From the NCBI RefSeq assembly GCF_023283925.1, contig NZ_JAKIKX010000001.1, positions 496,001-560,000 of the forward strand: a stretch of 64,000 bases of DNA, in the 5' to 3' direction. The stretch's first letter is position 1. Each line of letters starts with the position of its first letter. A program made the translations under genes and the position numbers. This DNA comes from Shewanella marisflavi. GTDB taxonomy: Bacteria > Pseudomonadota > Gammaproteobacteria > Enterobacterales > Shewanellaceae. Below the pieces are notes generated by a model. That model saw only the letters and a program-made list of their open reading frames with translations. It had not been told where the DNA came from and made no database searches. Shown in pieces: positions 52,146-61,340 of this stretch.

Positions 52146-53933
52146 TTAAATAGCTTCTGTAACCTTGAGGAGCCAGTTTAACTCTGCGCCCTGCATCAAG
52201 GGGCTTAATGTCTCTCTGACTCTCTGATGGTAGGCATTAAGCCATTGGATTTCAGCATCTGTGAGTAACTGCTTATCGATCAAACGGGTGTCTATGGGGA
52301 TAAGCGTAAGCGCATGGAACTCGTAGATCTCGCGCTCGGCGCCAGCCAAGGCCTGACATGTTTGGACAGTGATCAGGTTTTCGATGCGTATGCCAAAGGC
52401 ATCGGCGCGGTAGTAACCTGGCTCGTTTGATACCACCATGCCCGGTAGTAAAGGTACGGCATTGCTGTTCTTGGCGATGCGCTGTGGGCCTTCATGGACG
52501 CTGAGGAAGTGGCCGACGCCATGGCCCGTGCCGTGGTCGTAGTCAAAGCCATGCTGCCACAGGTATTGACGGGCAAAGCCATCGAGTTGCTGGCCTGTGG
52601 TGCCTTTGGGGAATCTGGCTTGATCCAGAGCGATATGCCCCTTCAAGACTAGAGTCACCATCTTGCGCTGCTCGTCTGTGACCTCACCGATAGCTATGGT
52701 GCGGGTAACATCTGTGGTGCCATCAAGGTATTGGGCGCCAGAGTCCACCAGATAGATGCTGTCCATCGTCATCATGGCGGGAGTGCCATTGTTGTGATTG
52801 TAGTGGCACATGGCCGCGTTGGCGCCAGCGGCCGAGATGGTGTCGAAACTGGGTTCGCGATAGAGAGGATCTTCCTGGCGGAAACTCTCCAGCTTGTCGG
52901 CCAAGGTGCCTTCATCATAAAGGCGCTTCGCCGCCACTTCGCTGTCGAGCCAGGCGAGGAAGCGGCTCACGGCAACGCCATCGCGAACATGGCAGGCGGT
53001 CAGCCCGGCAAGTTCGGCTGGATTTTTCTGTGCCTTGGGCAGGGCAACCGGATCTTGACCGGCTATCAGCTTGGCGCCGGCCTCTTGCGCTGTTAGCTGC
53101 ATCCAGGCATTGGCACTGTCTGGATCGGCCAGCAGTTTGACGCCCGCTAATTGTTCCAGGGCGGCGGCGAGCTCGGTCTCGGCTCTAAATTCGACGCCAG
53201 CGCCGACGTGCTCAACAATGCCTTCTGGCAATTTCGCCAGATCGGTAAACAGTGTCATGTCGCCATTCTTGTACAAGAGTGCGGTGCCCAGCACCACGGG
53301 AAGACGAGGAACGTCACTGCCACGAATGTTCAGCAACCAACAGAAGGAATCGAGGGCGCTGATAAGGGCAACATCGGCTCCGCTACTGGCAACTTCTTGG
53401 CCAATCTGGCGGCGCTTTTCCAGGCTGGAGAGTCCAGCGCTTTGCTCGCTAAATAGGGTGATAGCTGTGCTTGATGCCGCGGGTCTTTCCTGCCAGTGCA
53501 GATCGATAGGGTTTTGAGTGACAGGTACCAGGGCTATCCCGGCGCGTTGGCATTGGGCTAGGGCTTGTTGCTGCCAACTCAGGGTATGCAGGCGCGGATC
53601 GTAACCTATGCGATCGCCTTCACTTAGCTGGGCTATCAGCCAAGGGATCTGCGGCGTGTCATGCAGACTCTGGTATTCAAATAGCGTGGCGTCTACCTGT
53701 TGCTTCACCTGAACCGTGTAACGGCCATCGATGAAGATGGCGGCACTCTCTTTGAGCACTATGGCCATGCCAGCCGAACCGGTAAAGCCGCTAAGCCACA
53801 GGAGTCGCTCGTTACGCGCCGGCACATATTCTCCCAAGTATTCGTCGGCCCGTGGCACGATAAAGGCATCGAGTGAATGATTGAGCATTTCGGTTCTAAC
53901 GGCGTGCAGACGTTGTGCAGTTACAGATGTCAT
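52146..53933 (-). CDS. Long-form Xaa-Pro aminopeptidase (M24B)
   Basis: 595 residues from ATG 53933, which has GAGGAG just upstream; the longer frame has none. Two creatinase-like N-terminal domains (SRADEYLGEYVPARNERL-like start; ~1-310) precede the pita-bread metal domain with ligands in LVDSGAQYLDGTTDVTRT (two Asp, ~415), GTGHGVGHFLSVHEGP (His), SNEPGYY and IRIENL (two Glu). This three-domain size matches eukaryotic APP1-type enzymes. It cleaves N-terminal residues before Pro. Confidence 0.92.
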   Translation of the reverse strand: MTSVTAQRLHAVRTEMLNHSLDAFIVPRADEYLGEYVPARNERLLWLSGFTGSAGMAIVLKESAAIFIDGRYTVQVKQQVDATLFEYQSLHDTPQIPWLIAQLSEGDRIGYDPRLHTLSWQQQALAQCQRAGIALVPVTQNPIDLHWQERPAASSTAITLFSEQSAGLSSLEKRRQIGQEVASSGADVALISALDSFCWLLNIRGSDVPRLPVVLGTALLYKNGDMTLFTDLAKLPEGIVEHVGAGVEFRAETELAAALEQLAGVKLLADPDSANAWMQLTAQEAGAKLIAGQDPVALPKAQKNPAELAGLTACHVRDGVAVSRFLAWLDSEVAAKRLYDEGTLADKLESFRQEDPLYREPSFDTISAAGANAAMCHYNHNNGTPAMMTMDSIYLVDSGAQYLDGTTDVTRTIAIGEVTDEQRKMVTLVLKGHIALDQARFPKGTTGQQLDGFARQYLWQHGFDYDHGTGHGVGHFLSVHEGPQRIAKNSNAVPLLPGMVVSNEPGYYRADAFGIRIENLITVQTCQALAGAEREIYEFHALTLIPIDTRLIDKQLLTDAEIQWLNAYHQRVRETLSPLMQGAELNWLLKVTEAI

Positions 53934-54205
53934 GTAGGCTCCTCTTTTGGCCATCTATGGGTGGCTTAATGTGCAGGGATTATCTCAGTTGCGGCCAAGA
54001 CTTGGAAGGGAAGTCAACAAAACTGCTGGGTTGTCGGCGTAAACCTTAGGTGAACTAAGGTTGTTTTCAAGTGGCCTGAGCCAGATCGTTAATCGCTCTT
54101 GGCACATGGATCCAACACATATTGGCTAATTAAGCTCAGTGCAGACTGGTAAATTGAGTCATGAGTCAGTATTTTGCATATAAATAGCCTGAAGATGAGA
54201 TCCTG

Positions 54206-55405
54206 ATGCCAAGAAATGTTTGGGTGTTAACCCTGGCGCAAGCTTTTGCCATGAGTGCCACGCCCATGATGATGTTGCTGGGTGGATTGATTGGTGCCCA
54301 GCTTGCGCCCACTCCCGCTCTGTCAACTCTGCCTATCGCCGTGATGGTGATTGGAGTTGCACTGTCAGTTGTGCCCGTGAGTCGTTTGATGCGCCGCTTT
54401 GGGCGTAAGAAGATTTTTCTCTTGGGCAGCGCGCTCGGGATGTGCGGTGGCCTGTTGGCCGCCTTTGCTACCTTGATGCAACTCTTTATACCTTTTTGTA
54501 TTAGTGGTCTGCTGCTGGGCGCGGCTGGGGCCATAGTGCAGCAGTACCGCTTTGCGGCGATGGAATCGGTCGCGCCAATCGACGGCGCGAAGGCGGCCTC
54601 TCGGGTGCTGGTTGGTGGCTTAGTTGCTGCCTTTATGGGGCCTGAACTGGCGGTGCTGGGGGAGAAATTGTTTGAAACGCCCCATGTTGGTGCCTTTCTG
54701 TTTCTGATCTGCGTCTGCTTGTTGGCGGGATTGGTGCTCTGTTTTTATCAGGATAACCAGGAACATCAGGCGGCGGTTGAGCTAGCGCCTCTGCCAGTAC
54801 GCCCCCTTGGTCATATTTTGCTGCAACCCTCTATTTGGACAGCCATAGGCGCCGCGACAATAGGCTATGGCATGATGAGTTTTATCATGACGGCCACGCC
54901 ACTTCACATGCATCATATGGAGCATTACTCGCTAGCCGACACCAAATGGGTGATTCAGAGCCATATTATCGCCATGTATTTCCCCTCACTGTTTAGCGGT
55001 TACCTGGTGGCTAAGTTTGGCACCAGCCGTATGATGCTGGTGGGCTTGCTTGCCTATGGGGTGACCATTACAGTTGCTTTGCTAGGACGAGAGTTACTCA
55101 ATTACTGGGTGGCGCTGGTGTTACTTGGCTTAGGGTGGAACCTGCTATTTGTGGCTGGGACTGTATTATTGTCCCGTCATTATCATAGCGAGGAACGTTT
55201 TAAAGTTCAGGCGTTTAACGACGCTTTTGTGTTTGGTTCTCAGGCTGTGGCCTCATTAAGCGCTGGCTGGGTACTGCATCAGCTCGGTTGGGAGGTGATG
55301 TTGCTTAGCTGCATTCCATTACTTGCCATACACTTGTTGTTGATGGCCTGGGGTAGGGTACCAATTGACCTCAGTATACAGACGGCTGAGGAAAAAAATC
55401 GCTGA
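54206..55405 (+). CDS. Major facilitator superfamily transporter
   Basis: 399 residues, twelve membrane helices. A typical MFS loop 2-3 motif appears as SRLMRRFGRKKIFLLGSALG, and an acidic-free central loop (~190-205) separates the halves. Substrate cannot be read from sequence. The gap to the ROK gene is 146 bp on the same strand, so it could import what the ROK protein handles. Confidence 0.88.
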   Translation: MPRNVWVLTLAQAFAMSATPMMMLLGGLIGAQLAPTPALSTLPIAVMVIGVALSVVPVSRLMRRFGRKKIFLLGSALGMCGGLLAAFATLMQLFIPFCISGLLLGAAGAIVQQYRFAAMESVAPIDGAKAASRVLVGGLVAAFMGPELAVLGEKLFETPHVGAFLFLICVCLLAGLVLCFYQDNQEHQAAVELAPLPVRPLGHILLQPSIWTAIGAATIGYGMMSFIMTATPLHMHHMEHYSLADTKWVIQSHIIAMYFPSLFSGYLVAKFGTSRMMLVGLLAYGVTITVALLGRELLNYWVALVLLGLGWNLLFVAGTVLLSRHYHSEERFKVQAFNDAFVFGSQAVASLSAGWVLHQLGWEVMLLSCIPLLAIHLLLMAWGRVPIDLSIQTAEEKNR

Positions 55406-55551
55406 CCCTGCATAAGGCTTGGTGGAAATTCAATCAAAGCAAAGTGTTAGTATGATTTTGTGTAGCCTAATGCGACTATTTTTATGATAAAATTCGGCCA
55501 TACATAACTCTCATTGTCTCTGTAATGAGATAGCTGGTAACGGAGCTCGCT

Positions 55552-56346
55552 ATGCAATCCCTCACCATAGATATTGGCGCGACAACGGCCTTGTTTGAAA
55601 TCGAGACTCAGGGGCGTACCGAACAGTATAAGATCGCCACGGGTGAGCATTTTACCTGGGACGATCTTAATCGGCACATTGCCGACATCGAAGCGGACTA
55701 TGGATTGACCGATTATGCACTTGGGGTGGCCGTACCAGGCTTAGTCAAGCAAAACACTCTCATTGCCTGTAAGGTGGCGCCTAAGCTCAATGGACTCTCT
55801 TTGCAACACCTTCATACCCAGGCTCGTTTCAGTCTGATCCACAATGATATCGATGCCGGCATGTTGGCGGTGTGTGATCCAAAAAATGCTTGCGAATTAC
55901 TGCTGATGAGCGGCGCAGGGATAGGCATGGCAATCGCTATCAAGGGAGAGCCTTTTCTCGGGGCGGGTGGCGTTGCCGGTGAACTGGGTCATTGCCGGGT
56001 GATGAGTGAAGGCGGCGAGTACAGTTTGGAGCAGCTGGCCAGCGGCGAGTCGATCCGCATCAGAGGCCTTAAGAGCCCGCAGGAGCTTTACCGTGCAGGC
56101 AGTTATTTAGGGATGGGGATTGCCTGGGCGATCAACCTGTTCAACCCTAATCGTATCTGGTTGGCAGGCCCTATGATGAATCAGCCCGACTACTATAAGG
56201 GCTGTGTCGAGTCTCTGAAGCAGTTGGCACTGACATCGCCACTCAGTGATGTCAATATCGCCCGTGTCGATGATATGGAGACCCTGGTTTGTCGTGGCCT
56301 TAAGGTGTTGCTCGACAAGCATCAGCTAGAAAAAGAGCAAGCCTAA
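55552..56346 (+). CDS. ROK-family sugar kinase-like protein
   Basis: 264 residues. N-terminal DIGATTALFEI is the phosphate-binding loop of ROK kinases, and LLMSGAGIGMAI with GAGGVAGELGHCRV is the ROK signature. The Cys cluster that normally binds zinc (CxCGxxGC) is missing and the protein is shorter than NagK or Glk, so substrate and even activity are uncertain. CGGAG lies seven bases before the ATG. Follows the MFS gene. Confidence 0.82.
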   Translation: MQSLTIDIGATTALFEIETQGRTEQYKIATGEHFTWDDLNRHIADIEADYGLTDYALGVAVPGLVKQNTLIACKVAPKLNGLSLQHLHTQARFSLIHNDIDAGMLAVCDPKNACELLLMSGAGIGMAIAIKGEPFLGAGGVAGELGHCRVMSEGGEYSLEQLASGESIRIRGLKSPQELYRAGSYLGMGIAWAINLFNPNRIWLAGPMMNQPDYYKGCVESLKQLALTSPLSDVNIARVDDMETLVCRGLKVLLDKHQLEKEQA

Positions 56347-56636
56347 TCGACTCTAGTGTTTGACGCCGTCTGAGAGATATGAGACTGCTGCCCTGATGTG
56401 AGGCTGTAGTTTATCTGATAAAAACACGCCGATACCTTAGCTGACTGGCACATTAATCTACAGGTGTCGGTCTCAGTTGTCGGTACCGCAATATGTTTGC
56501 TACCCCACCTTGAAGATTTTTCTTTCTTTACACTACTGCTTTTTTGTATACAGTATGCTAAAAATGCAGGTTACCCATTGATGTTTTCTACGGTGACCGC
56601 AGACTTGTTCGGCGGTTGCCTTGTAAGGTGTAAGAT

Positions 56637-57869
56637 ATGATTGAAGTGAGTGTAACAACCACCAAGGGCGTGGGCGGCTCAACGCCCGAGCAGGAGCTGG
56701 CAAAATTATCTGATATGACTCAAGGCGTTGAGGCTCCCTCGGCGCAAGAGTATCGTGCCCGCATCGAAAAGGCGCAGGGCCTGATGCGTCAACAGGGGAT
56801 AGGGGCTATCTACCTCAATGCAGGCACTAACCTTTACTATTTTACCGGAACACGCTGGTATGCCAGTGAGCGTATGGTGGGTGCCATTTTGCCTGCCGAT
56901 GGCGAACTGGAATATATCGCACCGGCGTTTGAACTCGATACTCTCAAGGGCTACATGGTGATTGAGGGGCGGGTGAACTGCTGGCACGAAGATGAGAGCC
57001 CCTATGCGCTGTTTGTTAAACGTCTGGGGGAGCTGGGGATTTGTCAGGGTAAGTTGGCCATGGATGAGTCGGCGGCTTTTTTCATCTTCGATGGTGTGCG
57101 TCAGCTGAGCAGTGAGTTTGAATTTGTGAACGGTAAGTCGATCACCGCTGCCTGTCGCATGACCAAGTCTGAAGCTGAGTTGGCCCTGCTGCAGCGTGCT
57201 AAGGATATGACGCTGGAGGTGCATAAGGCGGCGGCGCGTATCTTACGTGAAGGGATCACAGTGGGCGAGATGGAGAGTTTTATTCATCAGGCGCACAAAG
57301 CCGTGGGCGCACCGGCGGGTTCATACTTCTGTATTGTGCTCTTTGGCGAAGATACCGCCTATCCCCATGGGGTGAAATCGCCTAAGGCGCTGGCGTTAAA
57401 CGATACTGTGCTGATTGATACAGGTTGTCAGTTACATGGTTATAACTCAGATATTACTCGTACCTATGTGTACGGAACCCCAAGTGAGCGTCAGCGTCAG
57501 TTGTGGCAGCTTGAGCAAGATGCCCAGCTGGCGGCCTTTGAGGCAGCTAAATTGGGTGCGCCTTGTTCTAGCGTCGATCGCGCCGCCCGCGATGTGATCG
57601 AGCAGGCAGGTTTCGGACCTGGCTATGATCTACCGGGTCTCCCCCATAGAACGGGCCATGGTATAGGGCTGGATATTCACGAATGGCCCTATCTAGTGCT
57701 AAACGATCACACTCCGCTGGCCGCCGGCATGTGTTTTAGTAATGAACCCATGCTGTGTGTTCCGGGCGAGTTTGGGGTGCGTCACGAGGATCATTTCTAC
57801 ATGACGGAGAGCGGGCCGAAATGGTTTACCCAACCAGCTCACTCAATCGATAATCCCTTCGGGTATTGA
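56637..57869 (+). CDS. M24 family Xaa-Pro peptidase
   Basis: 410 residues. N-terminal creatinase domain (~45-170) and catalytic M24 domain with metal ligands in LIDTGCQLHGYNSDITRT (two Asp), LPHRTGHGIGLDIHEWP (His), FSNEPML (Glu) and GVRHEDHF (Glu). SD TAAGGTG (56624-56630) precedes the ATG. It should cleave Xaa-Pro dipeptides or N-terminal Xaa-Pro. It is a paralogue family member of the longer pepP gene 2.7 kb away. A TGTATACA palindrome at 56545-56552 lies upstream. Confidence 0.9.
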   Translation: MIEVSVTTTKGVGGSTPEQELAKLSDMTQGVEAPSAQEYRARIEKAQGLMRQQGIGAIYLNAGTNLYYFTGTRWYASERMVGAILPADGELEYIAPAFELDTLKGYMVIEGRVNCWHEDESPYALFVKRLGELGICQGKLAMDESAAFFIFDGVRQLSSEFEFVNGKSITAACRMTKSEAELALLQRAKDMTLEVHKAAARILREGITVGEMESFIHQAHKAVGAPAGSYFCIVLFGEDTAYPHGVKSPKALALNDTVLIDTGCQLHGYNSDITRTYVYGTPSERQRQLWQLEQDAQLAAFEAAKLGAPCSSVDRAARDVIEQAGFGPGYDLPGLPHRTGHGIGLDIHEWPYLVLNDHTPLAAGMCFSNEPMLCVPGEFGVRHEDHFYMTESGPKWFTQPAHSIDNPFGY

Positions 57870-57872
57870 TAT

Positions 57873-57902
57873 AAAAAAACGCGCCCTAAGGCGCGTTTTT
57901 TA
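57873..57902. terminator. Bidirectional terminator between M24 and FKBP genes
   Basis: AAAAAACGCGCC (to 57885), loop CTAA, GGCGCGTTTTTT (57890-57901). Confidence 0.93.
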
Positions 57903-57929
57903 TTGCTGCAGAAGCGAGTTGCGCACCAG

Positions 57930-58403
57930 CTATTTATCTATGCTGATCAGCTCAACATCGAAGATGAGCACTGAACCGCCGGGGATCTTGCCAGCGCTGC
58001 GGTTGCCATAGGCCAGGCTGCTGGGAATAAAGAAGCGGGTCTTTTCGCCTTCGACCATCAGCTGCACCCCTTCGGTCCAGCCTTTAATGACACGATTGAG
58101 TGGGAAGGCGATAGGTTCGCCGCGCTCGACTGAGCTGTCAAATACCGTACCGTCGATCAGGGTACCATGGTAATGCACTGTCACTGTATCGCTCGCCTTT
58201 GGGTGGTCGCTGCCATCGCCCTTTGCCAAGACTTGGTATTGCAATCCCGAGGCGGTCTCAACAACTCCCGCTTGTGTCTTGTTTTGGGTTAAAAAGGCTT
58301 CGCCCTTGGCGATATTTTCCTTTGCCGCCTTTTGGTTGTTCATACTGGTAAAGAAGTAAAACAAAACGCCGGCGATCACCACGACTGCTAATATGATTCT
58401 CAT
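57930..58403 (-). CDS. FKBP-type peptidyl-prolyl isomerase, membrane-anchored
   Basis: 157 residues. An N-terminal membrane helix (IILAVVVIAGVLFYFF, ~3-18) is followed by a short linker and one complete FKBP domain (~50-157): VHYHGTLIDGTVFDSS, VIKGWTEGVQLM, FFIPSSLAYGNRSAG and SVLIFDVELI hold the active-site aromatic and Asp residues. It should catalyse proline isomerisation at the periplasmic face. FkpA/FklB relatives have an added dimerisation domain, which is missing here. Confidence 0.93.
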   Translation of the reverse strand: MRIILAVVVIAGVLFYFFTSMNNQKAAKENIAKGEAFLTQNKTQAGVVETASGLQYQVLAKGDGSDHPKASDTVTVHYHGTLIDGTVFDSSVERGEPIAFPLNRVIKGWTEGVQLMVEGEKTRFFIPSSLAYGNRSAGKIPGGSVLIFDVELISIDK

Positions 58404-58499
58404 TATTGATTTTCCTGTAAAAGTGCGGCCCTCATCATAGCCAATTGTCTCCTTTGGGTAAACGAGCCCTAGGTAAACTTATTCTTGGCTAATTGGCTT

Positions 58500-58988
58500 T
58501 TAATTAAATGAAATCAGCGCTTGCCCCTGGGGTGACAAGATGGCGAATAACAGCCCGAGATTGATCAATACCGTTAGCCAGAGCGTCAAGCGAAAGGAGC
58601 GCTTACTGGATTTGTGCCTGAGTTGCTGCTGACCCAGCATAGCCCCCGGCCAGCCACCAAGAAGCGATAACCAATGCAATCGACTCTCTCTTATACGCCA
58701 TCTGTCTTGTTGGGCAGCCCTTTTGTCTAGGGCATAGCAGATAAAAGTGAGCAGGCTCATAATGGCATAATAGATAAAGACGCCTATCGGCAGCAGGTGT
58801 TGCTGCTCGGCAAGTAGCAGGCCGATAAATAGCCCGATAATCAAGAATAGGCGCAATTTAGCGCCTAACGTCCATCGAGTCTTTTTCTGTTTACGCTTGT
58901 TCCCATTGCTCCTTGTGGCACTGGGTTTGGCCCTATGCTCGTCTAATTTTTGATGCTGCTTTGGGTTATTTGGGCGATGTTTTCTCAT
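58500..58988 (-). CDS. DUF1294-family membrane protein
   Basis: 162 residues. A basic N-terminal tail (~1-35) precedes membrane helices and the DUF1294 block CYALDKRAAQQDRWRIRES and LLGGWPGAMLGQQQLRHKSSKRSF. In some relatives this domain is fused behind a cold-shock domain; here there is only the basic tail, which might still contact nucleic acid. Function unknown. Confidence 0.85.
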   Translation of the reverse strand: MRKHRPNNPKQHQKLDEHRAKPSATRSNGNKRKQKKTRWTLGAKLRLFLIIGLFIGLLLAEQQHLLPIGVFIYYAIMSLLTFICYALDKRAAQQDRWRIRESRLHWLSLLGGWPGAMLGQQQLRHKSSKRSFRLTLWLTVLINLGLLFAILSPQGQALISFN

Positions 58989-59031
58989 AGTTTAATCTAG
59001 GGATAAATGCCGACAGTGCGCTTTATACCAT

Positions 59032-60492
59032 TTAGAAATAGACGATCTCCAGTTCATACAGGGTGGCGTCATCATCATAAGAGTCATACTTAGCCACGAG
59101 AGAGAAGTTGTTCTCTGAAACTTCGACGCTGTCGAACTCATCGTTAGCCTGGTCGAACTGCTCAAGCAACTTATTTTTTCGCGATGGAATAGCCATACTT
59201 TCGCAAAGCTCTGTGAGGTCGGCATCATCCATTTGTTGATAGATGCCAGAAGCCAGTTTGACCTTATGCAAGGTGTCGCCGTTGAACTTGAGCTGCAGAT
59301 GGTTGCCTAGCAGCCACCATCCGCCATCACTGGAGATCGCTAACCTTGCCATGGTGGGATAAGTTTTCTGAAGCTGCTGCAGGCTGGGGCGGTCCTGGAG
59401 TAACGAAGGGGTAAGACGCTGCAGCAGTGGCGAGAGTGACTCCTTGTCGGGTTGTTTTCCTCGCAGCGTCAGTTTCCCCTTGTCTTGATAGAGACTGAAG
59501 CCGGTTAATTGGGCTTCAGGTGCGGCGTCCTTGTTCTGATGAAAGGTGTCAAAATTAAGGGTTAGATGACGATTACCGTCACTAAGTTTTAGCTGGTCAG
59601 GACGTTTTGCTTGATTGATGCCTAAGGCTTGGCTCACCTGAGACATGGGCGTGCGATAGGCGAACTCACCATTAATCAGCCAGGGAGCGCCATCGAATCC
59701 GTCGCGATAATCGATAAGATTCTGCCCCGTATTATTCAGAGGACTAAAGTCAGTAGAGATGGCCGATAGTCGCTTTTTGGTAAATACAAACCAGAGTTGC
59801 CTGCCGTAACCCCAAGCAAAATCCTGCGCGCTAAGCGGTAACTCTATGCTTGCGGGGCCGAGTAACTCATAGATCGCCTCGGGGCTCATGCCAAGTGTTG
59901 CGCCGTAGACCCCTTTGTCTACCGAGACTAAGGCGGGAGGCACAGTCTTCGCCGCCGCAAGCTTGGCGGCTGATTTAGGCGTAGGTGGCTCGAAGGTGTA
60001 TTCAAAGTGTGACTGACGGATCTCATAGCCTTTGCTGTCATAGGCAGCCGCTTGTTGAGACAGGCTTTTATCATGGTCGCAGAGACGATATAGCTCAGCT
60101 TCGAGATGGGTCTTTAGCTGTGTCATTTTAACCATCTCTTGTTGCGAGCGTTGAGACAGCTTTTTTTGCTTCATCTTGCTGACAATATGGTTGCCCACCT
60201 GGGTGAGTAAGATAGCTTCAGCACCTTGCTCTGTGGCCTGTTGGACAAGTTGCGCCAATGCCGCCTTAAAGGCCTCACTTTCCAGAGGCTTAGTATCAGC
60301 AGGGTATTTATGGCTGGTAAGGGTCAGAGAGATAGGTGTTAGCGTTTGTTCAATACAGCTTGGCTTTTTATCATAGATCTTGGCGCTTATATCTGCGCCT
60401 TTATGATCGTCATTGGCCGTGGCGTTAGCGGTAAGGCAAAGAGATCCCAATAGCAGAGTGAAAGGTGAGAGTGTCCTGAAAGTCGATGTCAT
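59032..60492 (-). CDS. Exported protein of unknown function with repeated SmpA/OmlA-like segments
   Basis: 486 residues from ATG 60492 (AGGGA upstream) with a signal peptide (to about ANA-TA, residue 22). The N-terminal 130 residues are helical and Lys/Gln-rich. From ~165, three weakly similar segments follow the pattern helix, short Gly turn, W-x-F strands (LGMSPEAIYELLGPA...WGYGRQLWFVF; TPMSQVSQALG...RHLTLNFD; LQQLQKTYPTMARLAI...WWLLGNHLQLKF), like BamE/SmpA folds. Probably periplasmic. Not recognised. Confidence 0.72.
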   Translation of the reverse strand: MTSTFRTLSPFTLLLGSLCLTANATANDDHKGADISAKIYDKKPSCIEQTLTPISLTLTSHKYPADTKPLESEAFKAALAQLVQQATEQGAEAILLTQVGNHIVSKMKQKKLSQRSQQEMVKMTQLKTHLEAELYRLCDHDKSLSQQAAAYDSKGYEIRQSHFEYTFEPPTPKSAAKLAAAKTVPPALVSVDKGVYGATLGMSPEAIYELLGPASIELPLSAQDFAWGYGRQLWFVFTKKRLSAISTDFSPLNNTGQNLIDYRDGFDGAPWLINGEFAYRTPMSQVSQALGINQAKRPDQLKLSDGNRHLTLNFDTFHQNKDAAPEAQLTGFSLYQDKGKLTLRGKQPDKESLSPLLQRLTPSLLQDRPSLQQLQKTYPTMARLAISSDGGWWLLGNHLQLKFNGDTLHKVKLASGIYQQMDDADLTELCESMAIPSRKNKLLEQFDQANDEFDSVEVSENNFSLVAKYDSYDDDATLYELEIVYF

Positions 60493-60650
60493 GTGGCGCG
60501 TCCCTGATGCCAAAGTATGTCACTAACTTGAGAGACTGAGGACAAAATGTCAAATTTTCATAGGATTATCGATATTCACTTTGCTGGGAACGGGGGCGGA
60601 GTTTAAGCCGCCCTATAACACTGTTTGTTAAATTTGCCTCTAACGAGCGG

Positions 60651-61127
60651 CTATGCTTTTGTGGGTTTAAGGGAGATCCACAGCTTGATATGACCTTCGA
60701 CCACCACAACATCGTTCTCATCCAGAGCGGTCACAGCCACCAGCATGTCACCTTCAACCCACTGCTCTGGCTTAACCTGGGCGATACAACGGATATCGCT
60801 GCCTGCTTTGGCGGTGTAGTCGACGCTCATCCCCTTGGGGATCCAGCGCAGATGAGGCGGAATAGAGGCCTCAGCCATAGTCCCCATAGCCATCTCCAGG
60901 CCGTTACAGATAGCAATCACATGTACCGTGCCTATGTGGTTTTGTACTGTCTTACGCTTTCGCACCAGCACCTGGCAATAGTTGGGTTTTAGCTCGGTGA
61001 TAAGTGGTTTAACGGTGGCAAAGTAGGGGGCCATACGAGACACCATGACGGAAAAGAGCTTATGGCCAAATGGCCATTTGGTCAGTCGGTGGTAGAGTGC
61101 CATCACTTTTGTTGGTTTGTTATTCAT
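60651..61127 (-). CDS. DUF4442 hotdog-fold protein
   Basis: 158 residues. VQNHIGTVHVIAICNGLEMAMG matches the hotdog helix region of DUF4442 thioesterase-like proteins (where Asn-His-x-Gly-Thr-x-His precedes the helix), followed by GMSVDYTAKAGSD. It lacks membrane segments and is cytoplasmic. Related to acyl-CoA thioesterases but substrate unknown. Confidence 0.85.
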   Translation of the reverse strand: MNNKPTKVMALYHRLTKWPFGHKLFSVMVSRMAPYFATVKPLITELKPNYCQVLVRKRKTVQNHIGTVHVIAICNGLEMAMGTMAEASIPPHLRWIPKGMSVDYTAKAGSDIRCIAQVKPEQWVEGDMLVAVTALDENDVVVVEGHIKLWISLKPTKA

Positions 61128-61262
61128 TGGCTTATCTCGCTAATAGAAAACCTTGTCTGCTGTATAGAGAAAGTTAGGTCTGGTCAGATGAGTTGCTAGA
61201 CTAGCCTAATAACAACCGCTTAACAATAGTGGGCCGGACGTCTCGTTAAACCAAACTTCATT

Positions 61263-61291
61263 TTCCATTGCTGGGCGAGGATGCGTATAAT
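61263..61291 (+). promoter_or_regulatory. Predicted promoter for popT
   Basis: TTCCAT (61263-61268), 17-bp spacer, TATAAT (61286-61291), 50 bp before the start codon. Confidence 0.5.
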
Positions 61292-61340
61292 CTGCCCCGA
61301 CAAGCGAATGCTGTAACTAAGACCAACTTAAGGATTTTGC

